A stretch of DNA of 64,000 nt from CAVQXR01 sp963717955 (GTDB lineage: Bacteria; Actinomycetota; Thermoleophilia; Gaiellales; Gaiellaceae): assembly GCA_963717955.1 (NCBI GenBank), contig CAVQXR010000001.1, positions 2,480,001 through 2,544,000 of the forward strand, written 5' to 3'. The position numbers and the translations under genes are program-made. A model generated the notes under the pieces. It was not told the origin of the DNA. It searched no databases and saw nothing but the letters and a program-made list of their open reading frames with translations. Positions 25,994 to 33,667 of this stretch are shown piece by piece (the first letter of the stretch is position 1; each line of letters starts with the position of its first letter).

Positions 25994-26787
25994 TCGAGGG
26001 CCTCCAGGGCTTGCTCCTTCAACGACGCGAAGGCAGGCGAGGTGACGATCTCCCGCCGGGAGATGTCACGCGGAAGGCTCGTGTCGAACTGGCGGACGAT
26101 CCTGCCCGGCCGGGGGGACATGACGACGACGTGGTCGGTGAGCAGCAGGGCCTCGTCGACGTCGTGGGTGACGAGCAGCACGGTGCGCGGCTCGAGCGCC
26201 AGCGCACCCACGAGCCACTCCTGCATCTGGCCGCGGGTGATCGAGTCGAGCGCGCCGAACGGCTCGTCGAGCAGGAGGACGTCCTTCTGCGGCATCAGCG
26301 TGCGCAGGAACGCAACCCGCTGACGCATGCCGCCGGAGAGCTGCTGCGGAAGGCGCTCCTCGAACTCGGCGAGGCCGAACCGCTCGAACAGTGGGCGGGC
26401 CTCGTCGCGCGCCGCGCGGCGCGCGATGCCGCGGTTCTCGAGCGCGATGCACGCGTTGTCGAGCGCGGTGCGCCAGGGGAGCAGGAGGTCCCGTTGCGGC
26501 ATGAGCGCGCATCGGGCCAGGCGCTCGGCCGGAGCCGTCGCGCTCCCGATCGCGATCGTCCCGCCCGTCGGGTCGACGAGCCCGGCGATCAGCGACAGCA
26601 GTGTCGACTTGCCGCAGCCGCTCGGCCCGACGATCCCGAGGCGTGCATGCTCCCGGACCGCGAGGTCGATCCCGTCGAGGGCGAGCAGGTCGCCGAACGC
26701 GTGGCGGACGCCGCCGACCACGATGTCCGACGGCGCGGCCCGGGCCGTCGTCGGCAGCCCGGGAAAAGACGCGGGAGACTCGTTCAC
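25987..26787 (-). CDS. ABC transporter ATP-binding protein (ThiZ/SsuB/TauB type)
   Basis: A 266-residue ATPase. Walker A is GPSGCGKSTLL (about 54-64), the Q-loop is in ALMPQRDLLLPW, the signature is LSGGMRQRV, Walker B is VLLLDEPFGALD, and the switch His is in VTHDVDEAL. It energises the permease encoded next. Transcription probably begins upstream of 26787, where operator-like site 2 lies 48-65 bp before the start codon. Confidence 0.92.
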   Translation of the reverse strand: MNESPASFPGLPTTARAAPSDIVVGGVRHAFGDLLALDGIDLAVREHARLGIVGPSGCGKSTLLSLIAGLVDPTGGTIAIGSATAPAERLARCALMPQRDLLLPWRTALDNACIALENRGIARRAARDEARPLFERFGLAEFEERLPQQLSGGMRQRVAFLRTLMPQKDVLLLDEPFGALDSITRGQMQEWLVGALALEPRTVLLVTHDVDEALLLTDHVVVMSPRPGRIVRQFDTSLPRDISRREIVTSPAFASLKEQALEALEC

Positions 26788-26834
26788 GCCGCTCCAGAGC
26801 TATGACGCCCCGTTTGCCGATGGGTTAGCTGAGG

Positions 26835-26852
26835 GTTCATATATGAGATACG
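26835..26852 (-). promoter_or_regulatory. Operator-like site 2 of 5 (upstream of ABC importer)
   Basis: Read on the minus strand this is CGTATCTCATATATGAAC, matching the consensus at nearly every position; its core TCATATATGA is a perfect palindrome. It lies between the ATPase start (26787) and the end of the GntR gene (26917), where a promoter for the importer is expected. Confidence 0.65.
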
Positions 26853-26916
26853 GCGGTACGCTAGAGCGTTTCCCCGGCGACTGTCAACGCGCCGTCGGCC
26901 AGGCCTGCTCCGATCG

Positions 26917-27579
26917 TCAGGCGCCCGGCGTCAGCGAGTCGTGCTCGATCGAATGGACGTGCTCGGCCGTCGCCCGCGCCGCCGCCTCGGCGTCGCCGGC
27001 GCGTATCGCGGCGAGGATCCGACCGTGCTCGGTGATGGAACGCCCTTCCCGGCCGGGCGCCCGAAGGGACGAGCTGCCGATGAGCAGGAGGACGCTGCGC
27101 AGGTCGACGAGGAGCTTCGCCATCCTCGAGTTTCCACAGGCACCGGCCATCAGGTCCGAGAACGCGGTCAGGGCATCGAGCAGCCTGACGCTGTCGCCCG
27201 CGGCCTGCGCCCGCCGGCTCTCGTCGATGGAGCCCTCGAGCGCGTACAGCACGTCAGGGGGCCGCCGCCGGGCGAGGTCGCGCGCGATCTGGCACTCGAG
27301 CAGTGCCCGCAGCTCGAGGATCTCACGGACGTCGTCCGCGGACGGCTCGAGCACGCGGGCGCCCCGGTAGGGCTCGATCTCGACGAGGCCGTCCCTCTGG
27401 AGCCGGATGAGCGCCTCGCGCACGGGGGTCTTCGAGACGCCGAGATCCTCGGCGACGCGGGTCTCGACGAGCTGTTCGCCCCGCTGGAGGGTTCCCGAGA
27501 GGATGTCGTCGCGGAGGCGCTCGTAGACGCGACGCTCGAGCTGTGCGGGGAGGATCTTCTCGCGCGCGGACTGCGCCAT
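26917..27579 (-). CDS. GntR-family transcriptional regulator, FadR/FCD subfamily
   Basis: A 220-residue regulator. The N-terminal winged helix (about 15-80) has RVYERLRDDILSGTLQRGEQL and the recognition helix VSKTPVREALIRLQRDGLVEI. The all-helical FCD domain (about 85-215) has ILELRALLECQIARDLA and carries acidic and His residues for a metal-dependent ligand pocket. FCD regulators are usually repressors released by an organic acid of the pathway they control. Operator-like site 3 lies just before its ATG, so autoregulation is likely, and four similar sites precede other units of the island. It is the best candidate for the local regulator. Confidence 0.88.
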   Translation of the reverse strand: MAQSAREKILPAQLERRVYERLRDDILSGTLQRGEQLVETRVAEDLGVSKTPVREALIRLQRDGLVEIEPYRGARVLEPSADDVREILELRALLECQIARDLARRRPPDVLYALEGSIDESRRAQAAGDSVRLLDALTAFSDLMAGACGNSRMAKLLVDLRSVLLLIGSSSLRAPGREGRSITEHGRILAAIRAGDAEAAARATAEHVHSIEHDSLTPGA

Positions 27580-27585
27580 CGGCGT

Positions 27586-27603
27586 CGTATATCATATCTT
27601 GCG
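27586..27603 (+). promoter_or_regulatory. Operator-like site 3 of 5 (gntR / M20 divergent gap)
   Basis: CGTATATCATATCTTGCG fills almost all of the 24-bp gap between the divergent starts of gntR (27579) and the M20 gene (27604). No room is left for a ribosome site before ATG 27604; TATCAT at 27590-27595 could be a -10 element giving a leaderless message. The 3' end departs from the consensus (CTTG for CTGA). Confidence 0.6.
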
Positions 27604-28803
27604 ATGTCGACGATCCGTGAATCCGGCGCGGGCGCCGTCGCGTCCCTCGTCGACCTCGACGACGCGGTGCTCCTGACCAGAGAGCTCGTCCGCATCCCGA
27701 GCGTCGTCGGGGAAGAGCAGGAGATCTCCGACTTTCTCGCTGCGCGCATGGCCGGCATGGGGTTCGACGCGGTTCGCCAGCGCGATGTGCTCGCGGGCCG
27801 GCAGAACGTGATCGGCGTCGTCGACTCGGGCCGCCCGGGGCCGACGATGATCCTGACCGGGCACGTGGACACGAAGCCCGTCTGCGTCGGCTGGGAGTCC
27901 GATCCGTACTCCGGCGAGCTGCGCGACGGGAGGATCCACGGGCACGCCGTCATGGACATGAAGGCGGGCGTGGCCGGCTGCGTCGCCGCCGCAGCGGCGC
28001 TGGCCCGCGACCGCAGCCTGTGGCGCGGCACGGTGATCGTCGGCGCCGTTGTGGACCACATGGGCCAGCAGGAGGGCGCGATCCGCCTGTTCGAGGAGGT
28101 CGCCGGCGACTACTGCATCCTCGCCGAGCTCACCGATCTCGCCATCTACCTCGGTCACCGGGGACGGCTCTACTGGGACATCACCTCCATCGGCCACGCC
28201 GCGCACACCTGTCACCGCCACCTGGCGGTGAACGCGATCGCGAAGATGGTGCCGCTGATCGAGGAGGTCGAGGCCCTCCGCCACGAGCCCGAGCTTCCCG
28301 GCTGGGTGGCCGAGCTGTTCGGGCGCGAGCTCTTCACCGCGGTCGGACGGATCTACGGCGGCCTCCCGCCCGGCGGCCCTTCGATGATCCCGGACGAGTG
28401 CACGATTCGCGTCGACTCGCGCCCCCAGCCCGGGATCGAGGAGCCGGAGGTCAAGGCGTTGATCGAGGGCGCGGTCGAGCGGGCCCTGGCGCGAGATCCC
28501 GATGCGCGCTACGAGATCGTCCTCGCAGATCGCAAGAGCTCCCATCTGATCGACCGCGATCACGAGCTCGTGCGCGCGCTCGCGGACGCGTATGCGTCCG
28601 TCGTCGGGGCCGAGCCGGCCTACGGCGGCGGCTCCTGGCTCGCCGACACCGCGAGCACCGGCCACCTGGTGCCAACGGTGATCTTCGGGCCCGGCCACGA
28701 GCCCGTCTACATGCCGAACGAGTGGCTTGCGGTCGAGGACGTCCACGTCGCCGCAACGGTGAACGCGGTGACGAGCGCGGCCCTGCTCGCACCCGATGCC
28801 TAG
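27604..28803 (+). CDS. M20-family amidohydrolase (ArgE/DapE/YlmB-like)
   Basis: A 399-residue zinc amidohydrolase. TGHVDTKP (around 84-91) and GHAVMDMKAGVAG (around 117-129) carry the metal-binding His and Asp, and FEEVAGDYCILAE the catalytic and metal Glu region; a dimerisation domain with ITSIGHAAHTCHRH follows. The M20 family includes YlmB, which deformylates N-formyl-4-amino-5-aminomethyl-2-methylpyrimidine before TenA acts. Its place next to a ThiY-like importer and TenA makes a YlmB-like job plausible, but ArgE- or DapE-like specificity cannot be excluded. It overlaps the next gene by 8 bp. Confidence 0.84.
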   Translation: MSTIRESGAGAVASLVDLDDAVLLTRELVRIPSVVGEEQEISDFLAARMAGMGFDAVRQRDVLAGRQNVIGVVDSGRPGPTMILTGHVDTKPVCVGWESDPYSGELRDGRIHGHAVMDMKAGVAGCVAAAAALARDRSLWRGTVIVGAVVDHMGQQEGAIRLFEEVAGDYCILAELTDLAIYLGHRGRLYWDITSIGHAAHTCHRHLAVNAIAKMVPLIEEVEALRHEPELPGWVAELFGRELFTAVGRIYGGLPPGGPSMIPDECTIRVDSRPQPGIEEPEVKALIEGAVERALARDPDARYEIVLADRKSSHLIDRDHELVRALADAYASVVGAEPAYGGGSWLADTASTGHLVPTVIFGPGHEPVYMPNEWLAVEDVHVAATVNAVTSAALLAPDA

Positions 28804-29758
28804 CCGGCTCGACTGCCTCGACGGGCTCCGCGTCCTCGCGACGACGTGTGCCGGCGTCACGACCGGGGAGCGTTGCCTGATCGTGACCGATACGGCCGCC
28901 GACCCGAGCATCGTCGACGCGATGGCCGCGACGCTGAGGACGCTCGGTTGCGACGTCGTCACCGTCTCGTCGGCTCCCGCCGACCTCCCCGGTGACGATC
29001 CGCCGTCAGCGGTGGGGGCTGCGATGCTCGAGGCCGACGTCGTCTTCGAGCTCACCTCGGTCTTCATCGGCTCGTGCCCGTCCCGCCGGCTCGCGTGCGA
29101 GCAGGGCGCGCGCTACCTCACCGTGCCCGGCCTGGGCTGGACGACGCTTCGACGCGGTGGGCCGTTCACCGCCGACTTCCATGCCGTCGGCGCCAGGGCG
29201 GTCGCGCTCGGCAAGCGGTTCGACGCCGCGACGGAGTTCCGCCTGCGCAGCGACGCGGGGACCGACCTGCGTGGCAGCTTCGAGGGCCGCCGCGGCCGCC
29301 CGCTCTGGGGGATCGCCGACCGCCCGGGCGGATACGCGGCGCCCCCGGACATCGAGGTCGGCGCGAGCCCGGTCGAGGGGACCGCCGCGGGACGCGTGGT
29401 GATCGACGGGTCGCTGCTCTTCCTCGGGCCCGATCAGCTGGCCTCGCCCGTCGAGCTTCGCTTCGAGGCAGGCCGGCTCGCCGACGTCACCGGTACCGAC
29501 GCCTGGCGTCTCACCGACGCGCTCGAGCGCGCCGGGGACGAGCGAATGACGAACCTCGCGGAGGTCTCGATCGGGCTCAACCCGCGCTCGCGGCCCGGGG
29601 GCTCGGCGCTCGAGCTCGAGGGAATCGTCGGCAGCGCCCATGTGGCGCTCGGCAACAACGTCGCGTATGGCGGCTCGGTGGACGCGCGCTCGCACATCGA
29701 CTGCGTCCTGCTCGGCGCCACGCTCGAGCTGGACGGCGAATCGCTGGACCCGCGCTGA
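28796..29758 (+). CDS. M29/NicX-like metalloenzyme (aminopeptidase or dihydroxypyridine dioxygenase fold)
   Basis: A 320-residue protein resembling the M29 clan that includes thermophilic aminopeptidases and NicX, the 2,5-dihydroxypyridine 5,6-dioxygenase of nicotinate breakdown. Candidate metal ligands lie in the C-terminal third: NLAEVSIGLNPRS (Glu), GSAHVALGNN (His) and RSHIDCVLLG (His, Asp). N-terminal GERCLIVTDTAADPSIV suits the Rossmann-like domain. It is sandwiched, with overlaps or 1-bp gaps, between two M20 enzymes, so a ring-cleaving or amide-hydrolysing step in the same pathway is likely. Which activity applies is not decidable here. Confidence 0.65.
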   Translation: MPSRLDCLDGLRVLATTCAGVTTGERCLIVTDTAADPSIVDAMAATLRTLGCDVVTVSSAPADLPGDDPPSAVGAAMLEADVVFELTSVFIGSCPSRRLACEQGARYLTVPGLGWTTLRRGGPFTADFHAVGARAVALGKRFDAATEFRLRSDAGTDLRGSFEGRRGRPLWGIADRPGGYAAPPDIEVGASPVEGTAAGRVVIDGSLLFLGPDQLASPVELRFEAGRLADVTGTDAWRLTDALERAGDERMTNLAEVSIGLNPRSRPGGSALELEGIVGSAHVALGNNVAYGGSVDARSHIDCVLLGATLELDGESLDPR

Positions 29759-29759
29759 C

Positions 29760-30806
29760 GTGACGTCGCTCGCCGACCGCGTCGTCGAGCTCGCCCGGAT
29801 CCCGGCGCCGACGTTCGCGGAGGAGGAACGCCTGCAATGGGTGGAGGCCCGACTCGCCCACGCGAATGGCACGGTCGGCCGGGACGATGCCGGCAACGTC
29901 GTCTGGGCCTGGGGCGTCGACCGGCCGCAGGTGCTCGTGCTCGCGCACGTCGACACGGTGTTTCCTGCGGTCACGCGGCTCGAGATGCGCCGCGACGGCG
30001 ATCTGCTCATCGGCCCGGGGATCGGCGACAACGCGGCCGCGGTCGTGGTGGTGCTCGAGGCCGTCGGCCGGCTCCTCCAGCACGGCATCCCGGTCGCCGG
30101 GGCCGTGGCGTTCACGGTCTGCGAGGAGGGGCTCGGGAACCTGCGCGGCGCGCTCGCGGCATGCGCGTCGCTCGACCCGGTCGCCGTGATCGCGGTCGAG
30201 GGCCAGGGCATCGAGCGCGTCCTCGCGGATGCAGTCGGAAGCTTGCGCGCGACGGTCCGCGTGACCGGGCCGGGCGGGCACTCCTGGGTCGATCGCGGAG
30301 CACCGAGCGCCGTCCATGCCGTGCTCGGCGTCGGGTCGGAGCTTGCGGCGCGCGCGACCCACGACGTTCCCGTCAACGTCGGGCTCGTCTCGGGCGGCCG
30401 TTCGATCAACTCGATCGCCGACGCCGCCGAGCTCACGGTCGAGGCGCGATCCGTCGAGGAGGCCGATCTCGAGGCGTTCGGCCAGGTGCTCTCGGGGCTC
30501 GCCGTCGAGGCGCCGCTCGAGCTGGGCATCGAGGTCGTCGGGCGCCGCGGCGCAGGACGCCTCGACCGGGAGCACGAGCTGCTGCGCGTGACACGTGAAG
30601 TGCGCCGGGAGCTCGGCCTTCCCGATCAGCTCGGCCAGGGCTCGACCGACGCGAACGCCGCGCTCGCCCTCGGCATCCCGGCGCTCACGCTCGGCGCCTC
30701 GTGCGGCGGCGGGATGCACTCGCTCGAGGAGTGGATCGACGTGACGACGCTCGATGTCGGAGTGGCGCAGGTCGAGCGCGTCCTTCGGCGGCTCCTCCAC
30801 GCCTGA
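29760..30806 (+). CDS. M20-family peptidase/amidohydrolase (CPG2/LysK-like)
   Basis: A 348-residue second M20 enzyme starting at GTG 29760, one base after the preceding stop. VLAHVDTVFPA (around 61-71) and GPGIGDNAAAVVVVLEA supply the His and Asp ligands, FTVCEEGLGNLRG the Glu pair, and the C-terminal LGASCGGGMHSLEEWID the last His. The intervening lid domain has VTGPGGHSWVDRG. It is the last gene of the unit beginning at 27604. Two different M20 proteins in one unit suggest two successive amide hydrolyses. Confidence 0.83.
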   Translation: MTSLADRVVELARIPAPTFAEEERLQWVEARLAHANGTVGRDDAGNVVWAWGVDRPQVLVLAHVDTVFPAVTRLEMRRDGDLLIGPGIGDNAAAVVVVLEAVGRLLQHGIPVAGAVAFTVCEEGLGNLRGALAACASLDPVAVIAVEGQGIERVLADAVGSLRATVRVTGPGGHSWVDRGAPSAVHAVLGVGSELAARATHDVPVNVGLVSGGRSINSIADAAELTVEARSVEEADLEAFGQVLSGLAVEAPLELGIEVVGRRGAGRLDREHELLRVTREVRRELGLPDQLGQGSTDANAALALGIPALTLGASCGGGMHSLEEWIDVTTLDVGVAQVERVLRRLLHA

Positions 30807-30858
30807 CCCGAAGACGACCTGCGTGAGCCGGGGGGCGGGAATGCAGAGCCCAACCCGC

Positions 30859-30888
30859 TTGACCCTTGCCCTCGAGGCGGGGTAGGCT
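30859..30888 (+). promoter_or_regulatory. Sigma-70-like promoter for the tenA operon
   Basis: TTGACC at 30859-30864 and TAGGCT at 30883-30888 are separated by 18 bp. Transcription would start near 30895, right at operator-like site 4 (30896), so a bound regulator would block the promoter. Prediction by eye only. Confidence 0.5.
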
Positions 30889-30895
30889 GCGGCAT

Positions 30896-30913
30896 CGTAT
30901 CTGATATCTGATC
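30896..30913 (+). promoter_or_regulatory. Operator-like site 4 of 5 (upstream of tenA operon)
   Basis: CGTATCTGATATCTGATC is the best match to the consensus and shows a direct repeat TATCTGA-TATCTGA. It immediately follows the predicted -10 element. Downstream, 30914-30987 is a leader with no clear ribosome site; CTGGGCAG (30932-30939) can pair with CTGCCCCAG (30980-30988) next to the GTG start. Confidence 0.65.
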
Positions 30914-30987
30914 CTGAGAACGGTTCGGGGACTGGGCAGCGAGGAACCCGCCCCGGCCGATCTCTCCGAGCGAGCCCGCCTGCCCCA

Positions 30988-31668
30988 GTGAGCTTCTGCG
31001 AGACGCTTCGAGACGACTGCGCTGCCGCCTGGCAGGGCCTGCACGAGCACCCGTTCATCCTCGAGCTCGCCGACGGGACGCTCGCGCCGGAGCGGTTTCG
31101 GTTCTACTGCGAGCAGGACCTGTTCTTCCTGCCCGAGCTGGCGCGCGCGGTCGCGATCGGCGTGTCGCGCTCGGACGAGCCGGAGATGCGCCACCTCGCG
31201 GACGAGCTCGCGGTGGTCGTCGGGCGGGAGATGGACAACCAGCGCCGTCTGCTCGACCGTGTCGTCGATCTCGGGGCGGCCGATCGTGGCGGGCTCGTCT
31301 GCGCGGCCCCGGCGTGTGTCGCCTACGGAGGCTTCCTCGTCACAACCGCCGCCCGCGGCGGCGCGCTCGAGCTGATGGCGGCGCTCCTGCCGTGCACCTG
31401 GAGCTACGCCGACATCGCCGTCTCGCTGCGCGACCGGATCGCCGACCACCCGGTGTACGCCGGCTGGGTCCGGTTCTTCGCCGACCCGGCGTACGTCGAG
31501 CTGATCGCGGAGCGCCGCGCGACCCTCGATCGCCTCGCAGCCCACGCCGTGGAACGCCGCCGCCGGAGGCTCTCGGAGGTGTTCACGGCGAGCACCCGCC
31601 TCGAGCGCCTGTTCTGGGACATGGCCTACGGTCTCGTCCAGTGGCCCGATCTGAAGGGAGAGGCATGA
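30988..31668 (+). CDS. tenA: TenA-family thiaminase II / aminopyrimidine aminohydrolase (copy 1)
   Basis: A 226-residue heme-oxygenase-fold protein. By alignment to B. subtilis TenA the pocket is conserved: Asp44 in FYCEQDLFFL, a Tyr in CVAYGGF, the nucleophile Cys136 in LLPCTWSYADI with its Tyr, Tyr in HPVYAGW, and Glu in RLERLFWDMAY. TenA hydrolyses aminomethyl-pyrimidine from degraded thiamine to HMP, or thiamine to HMP plus thiazole. It starts at GTG 30988 without an evident Shine-Dalgarno sequence and overlaps the alcohol dehydrogenase ATG. Activity on a 2-methyl-4-aminopyrimidine is likely, with product HMP for ThiD or for oxidation by the next gene. Confidence 0.85.
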   Translation: MSFCETLRDDCAAAWQGLHEHPFILELADGTLAPERFRFYCEQDLFFLPELARAVAIGVSRSDEPEMRHLADELAVVVGREMDNQRRLLDRVVDLGAADRGGLVCAAPACVAYGGFLVTTAARGGALELMAALLPCTWSYADIAVSLRDRIADHPVYAGWVRFFADPAYVELIAERRATLDRLAAHAVERRRRRLSEVFTASTRLERLFWDMAYGLVQWPDLKGEA

Positions 31669-32684
31669 AGGCAGCGCTGATGTACGAGGGCGGTGAGGTC
31701 AGGATCGAGGACGTCGCCGAGCCGCAGGCCGACGGCTGGGCGCTCGTCGAGGCGAGGGCCGCGGGCGTCTGCGGCACCGAGCTCCACTTCCTCGAGGGGA
31801 TGATCCCGCCGCCGTGCGTGCCGTTCCAGCTCGGTCACGAGGGCGCGGGCGTCGTTCTCGAGGCGCCCGCCGGGAGCGGCGTCGAGCCGGGCGACCGTGT
31901 CGCGATCTACAACTTCGTCGGCTGCGGCGCCTGCCGCCCGTGCCGCACCGGGAGGGAGTCGCTGTGCACGTCCTGGGTCGGGCAGCTCGGCTTCTCGCTG
32001 CCAGGCACGTTCGCGGACGTCGTGCGGGTGCCCGGCGGCAACCTCATTCCTCTGCCCGAGAACGTCTCCTTCGAGGAGGCGGCGCTGCTGTCGTGCTCCG
32101 GCATGTCCGTCGTCCATGCGTCGCGGCTCGCCTCGATCGGTCTCGGCGACACGGTGATTGTCAACGGCGTCGGCGGGGTGGGGCTGATGGCGATCCAGGC
32201 GGCGGTCGCGGCGGGTGCCAGGGTGATCGCGGTCGCCGACGCCGGCGTGAAGGCCGACGCTGCCCGCGCCGTCGGCGCGGCGGAGACCGTCGTGCTCGAG
32301 GGTGGCGAGGGCTACGACGGGCTTCCCGAGCAGATCAAGGAGCTCACCGGCGGGCTGCTCGCCGACCATTTCGTCGAGCTGGTCGGAACGGAGCGGACGC
32401 TCCTCGCGGGGGTCCGCTCCCTCGGGCGCGGCGGCAAGCTCGTGATCATCGGCTACACGGGCGAGCACCTGAACGTCCACCCGATCGAGCTGCTCCTGTC
32501 GGAGATCCAGGTCATCACCTCCGTCGCGGCCTCCCGGCGGGATCTCGAGACGGCGATCCAGCTCGCCGCTGACGGCAGGCTCGCCGGAACGATCGACACC
32601 CGCTATCCGCTTGCCGAGATCGGGACGGCGCTCGACCGGCTGAAGGCGCGGCAGGTGCGCGGCCGCAACGTGATCGTCTGGTGA
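31665..32684 (+). CDS. Zinc-dependent medium-chain alcohol dehydrogenase
   Basis: A 339-residue MDR enzyme. Catalytic zinc ligands are in AAGVCGTELHF and LGHEGAGVV; the structural zinc has four Cys in GCGACRPCRTGRESLC. The NAD site is GVGGVGLMAIQAAVAAGA followed by VIAVADAG. It starts at ATG 31665 overlapping tenA and ends overlapping the luciferase-like gene, so all are translated together. Because HMP, the TenA product, is a primary alcohol, oxidation to the pyrimidine aldehyde is an attractive reaction, but that is inferred from position. Confidence 0.88.
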   Translation: MKAALMYEGGEVRIEDVAEPQADGWALVEARAAGVCGTELHFLEGMIPPPCVPFQLGHEGAGVVLEAPAGSGVEPGDRVAIYNFVGCGACRPCRTGRESLCTSWVGQLGFSLPGTFADVVRVPGGNLIPLPENVSFEEAALLSCSGMSVVHASRLASIGLGDTVIVNGVGGVGLMAIQAAVAAGARVIAVADAGVKADAARAVGAAETVVLEGGEGYDGLPEQIKELTGGLLADHFVELVGTERTLLAGVRSLGRGGKLVIIGYTGEHLNVHPIELLLSEIQVITSVAASRRDLETAIQLAADGRLAGTIDTRYPLAEIGTALDRLKARQVRGRNVIVW

Positions 32685-33667
32685 TGCGCTACGGGGTCAC
32701 CCTCCAGGGCGTCTACGAGCCGGCCGAATGGGTGGAGCTCGTGGCCTGGATCGAAGAGCTCGGTTTCGACAACCTCTGGATCACCGACTCGTCGACGCAC
32801 GCGGGCGACTGCTACGTCTACGCCACGCTCGCCCTGCAGGCGACGTCGCGTATCACCGTCGGTACCGCGGTGACGAACCCGCTCACGAGGCACCCGGCGA
32901 TCACGGCGAACGCATTCCGCTCGCTGGCGCAGCTCGCGCCGGGTCGTGTCGTTTGCGGGATCGGCGTCGGCGACCGGCCGCTGTTCGAGCTCGGGCTGCC
33001 GATGGCGAGGATCCAGACGCTGCGTGAGACGATCGAGGTCATGCGTCGCCTCTGGCGCGGTGAGACCGTCGACACGGAGGTCGCATGGTGGAAGCTCACC
33101 GGAGGGCATCTGCGCTCGCCGGTGCCGGAGCCGCCCGTCTACATCTCGGCCAGCCGGCCCCGGGCGCTCGAGCTGACGGGCGAGGTCGCCGACGGGCTGA
33201 TCCTGCTCGCAGGCCTCTTCCCCGAGGGGCTCGCATTCGCCCGTGAACACGTCCGGCGCGGCCGGGAGCTGGGCGGACGCCCCACGTTCGACGAGACCCT
33301 CTTCCTGTACGGCGCGATCGACGACGACGAGGCCGCGGCGATCGACTCGGCCCGCTCGATCGCCGCGTGGTTCCCGAAGACGGCGCCCGACTACGCCCGC
33401 CTCGCGGGGATGAGCGACCAGCTGATCGACGCGGTCAACTCCGCCTACGCCGGCGGCGAGTTCCAGCACGCGAAGGAGGCCGCCAAGCTGATCCCCGACG
33501 AGCTCGTGAGGAAGATCGCCTTCTGCGGCACGCCCACGCAGGCGAGAGAGAAGCTCGACTGGCTGCGGGGCGAGGGCGTCGGCGGCCTGAGCGTCTTCCC
33601 GCTCGGCCAGGACCGCCGCCGGACGATCGCGGAGTTCGCGCGGGTCGCGCTCGGGGCGCCCGCGTGA
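32684..33667 (+). CDS. Luciferase-like monooxygenase / F420-dependent oxidoreductase
   Basis: A 327-residue TIM-barrel protein of the LLM class (Mer-like). ELGFDNLWITDSSTH, ITVGTAVTNPLTRHPAITAN, VVCGIGVGDRP and the C-terminal AFCGTPTQAREKLDWLRGEGVGGLSVFP are typical. Members use FMN or F420; RutA, a related flavoenzyme, opens the uracil ring. In this operon, between two tenA genes, it is a candidate for oxidative ring opening or reduction of a pyrimidine intermediate. ATG 32684 overlaps the dehydrogenase stop; GTG 32681 is an alternative. Confidence 0.83.
   Translation: MRYGVTLQGVYEPAEWVELVAWIEELGFDNLWITDSSTHAGDCYVYATLALQATSRITVGTAVTNPLTRHPAITANAFRSLAQLAPGRVVCGIGVGDRPLFELGLPMARIQTLRETIEVMRRLWRGETVDTEVAWWKLTGGHLRSPVPEPPVYISASRPRALELTGEVADGLILLAGLFPEGLAFAREHVRRGRELGGRPTFDETLFLYGAIDDDEAAAIDSARSIAAWFPKTAPDYARLAGMSDQLIDAVNSAYAGGEFQHAKEAAKLIPDELVRKIAFCGTPTQAREKLDWLRGEGVGGLSVFPLGQDRRRTIAEFARVALGAPA

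Noticed and set aside
30911..30987. CTGAGA in the tenA leader suggested a TPP riboswitch
   Set aside because: The other conserved TPP elements (ACCTGATCTGG-type and the following GGATAATGCCAGCG-like block) are missing; only the six-base match is present.
31600..31640. Possible loss of the TenA catalytic Glu (FWDMAY)
   Set aside because: Alignment shows the functional Glu is in RLERLFW, three residues before the FW pair, and is present in both copies.
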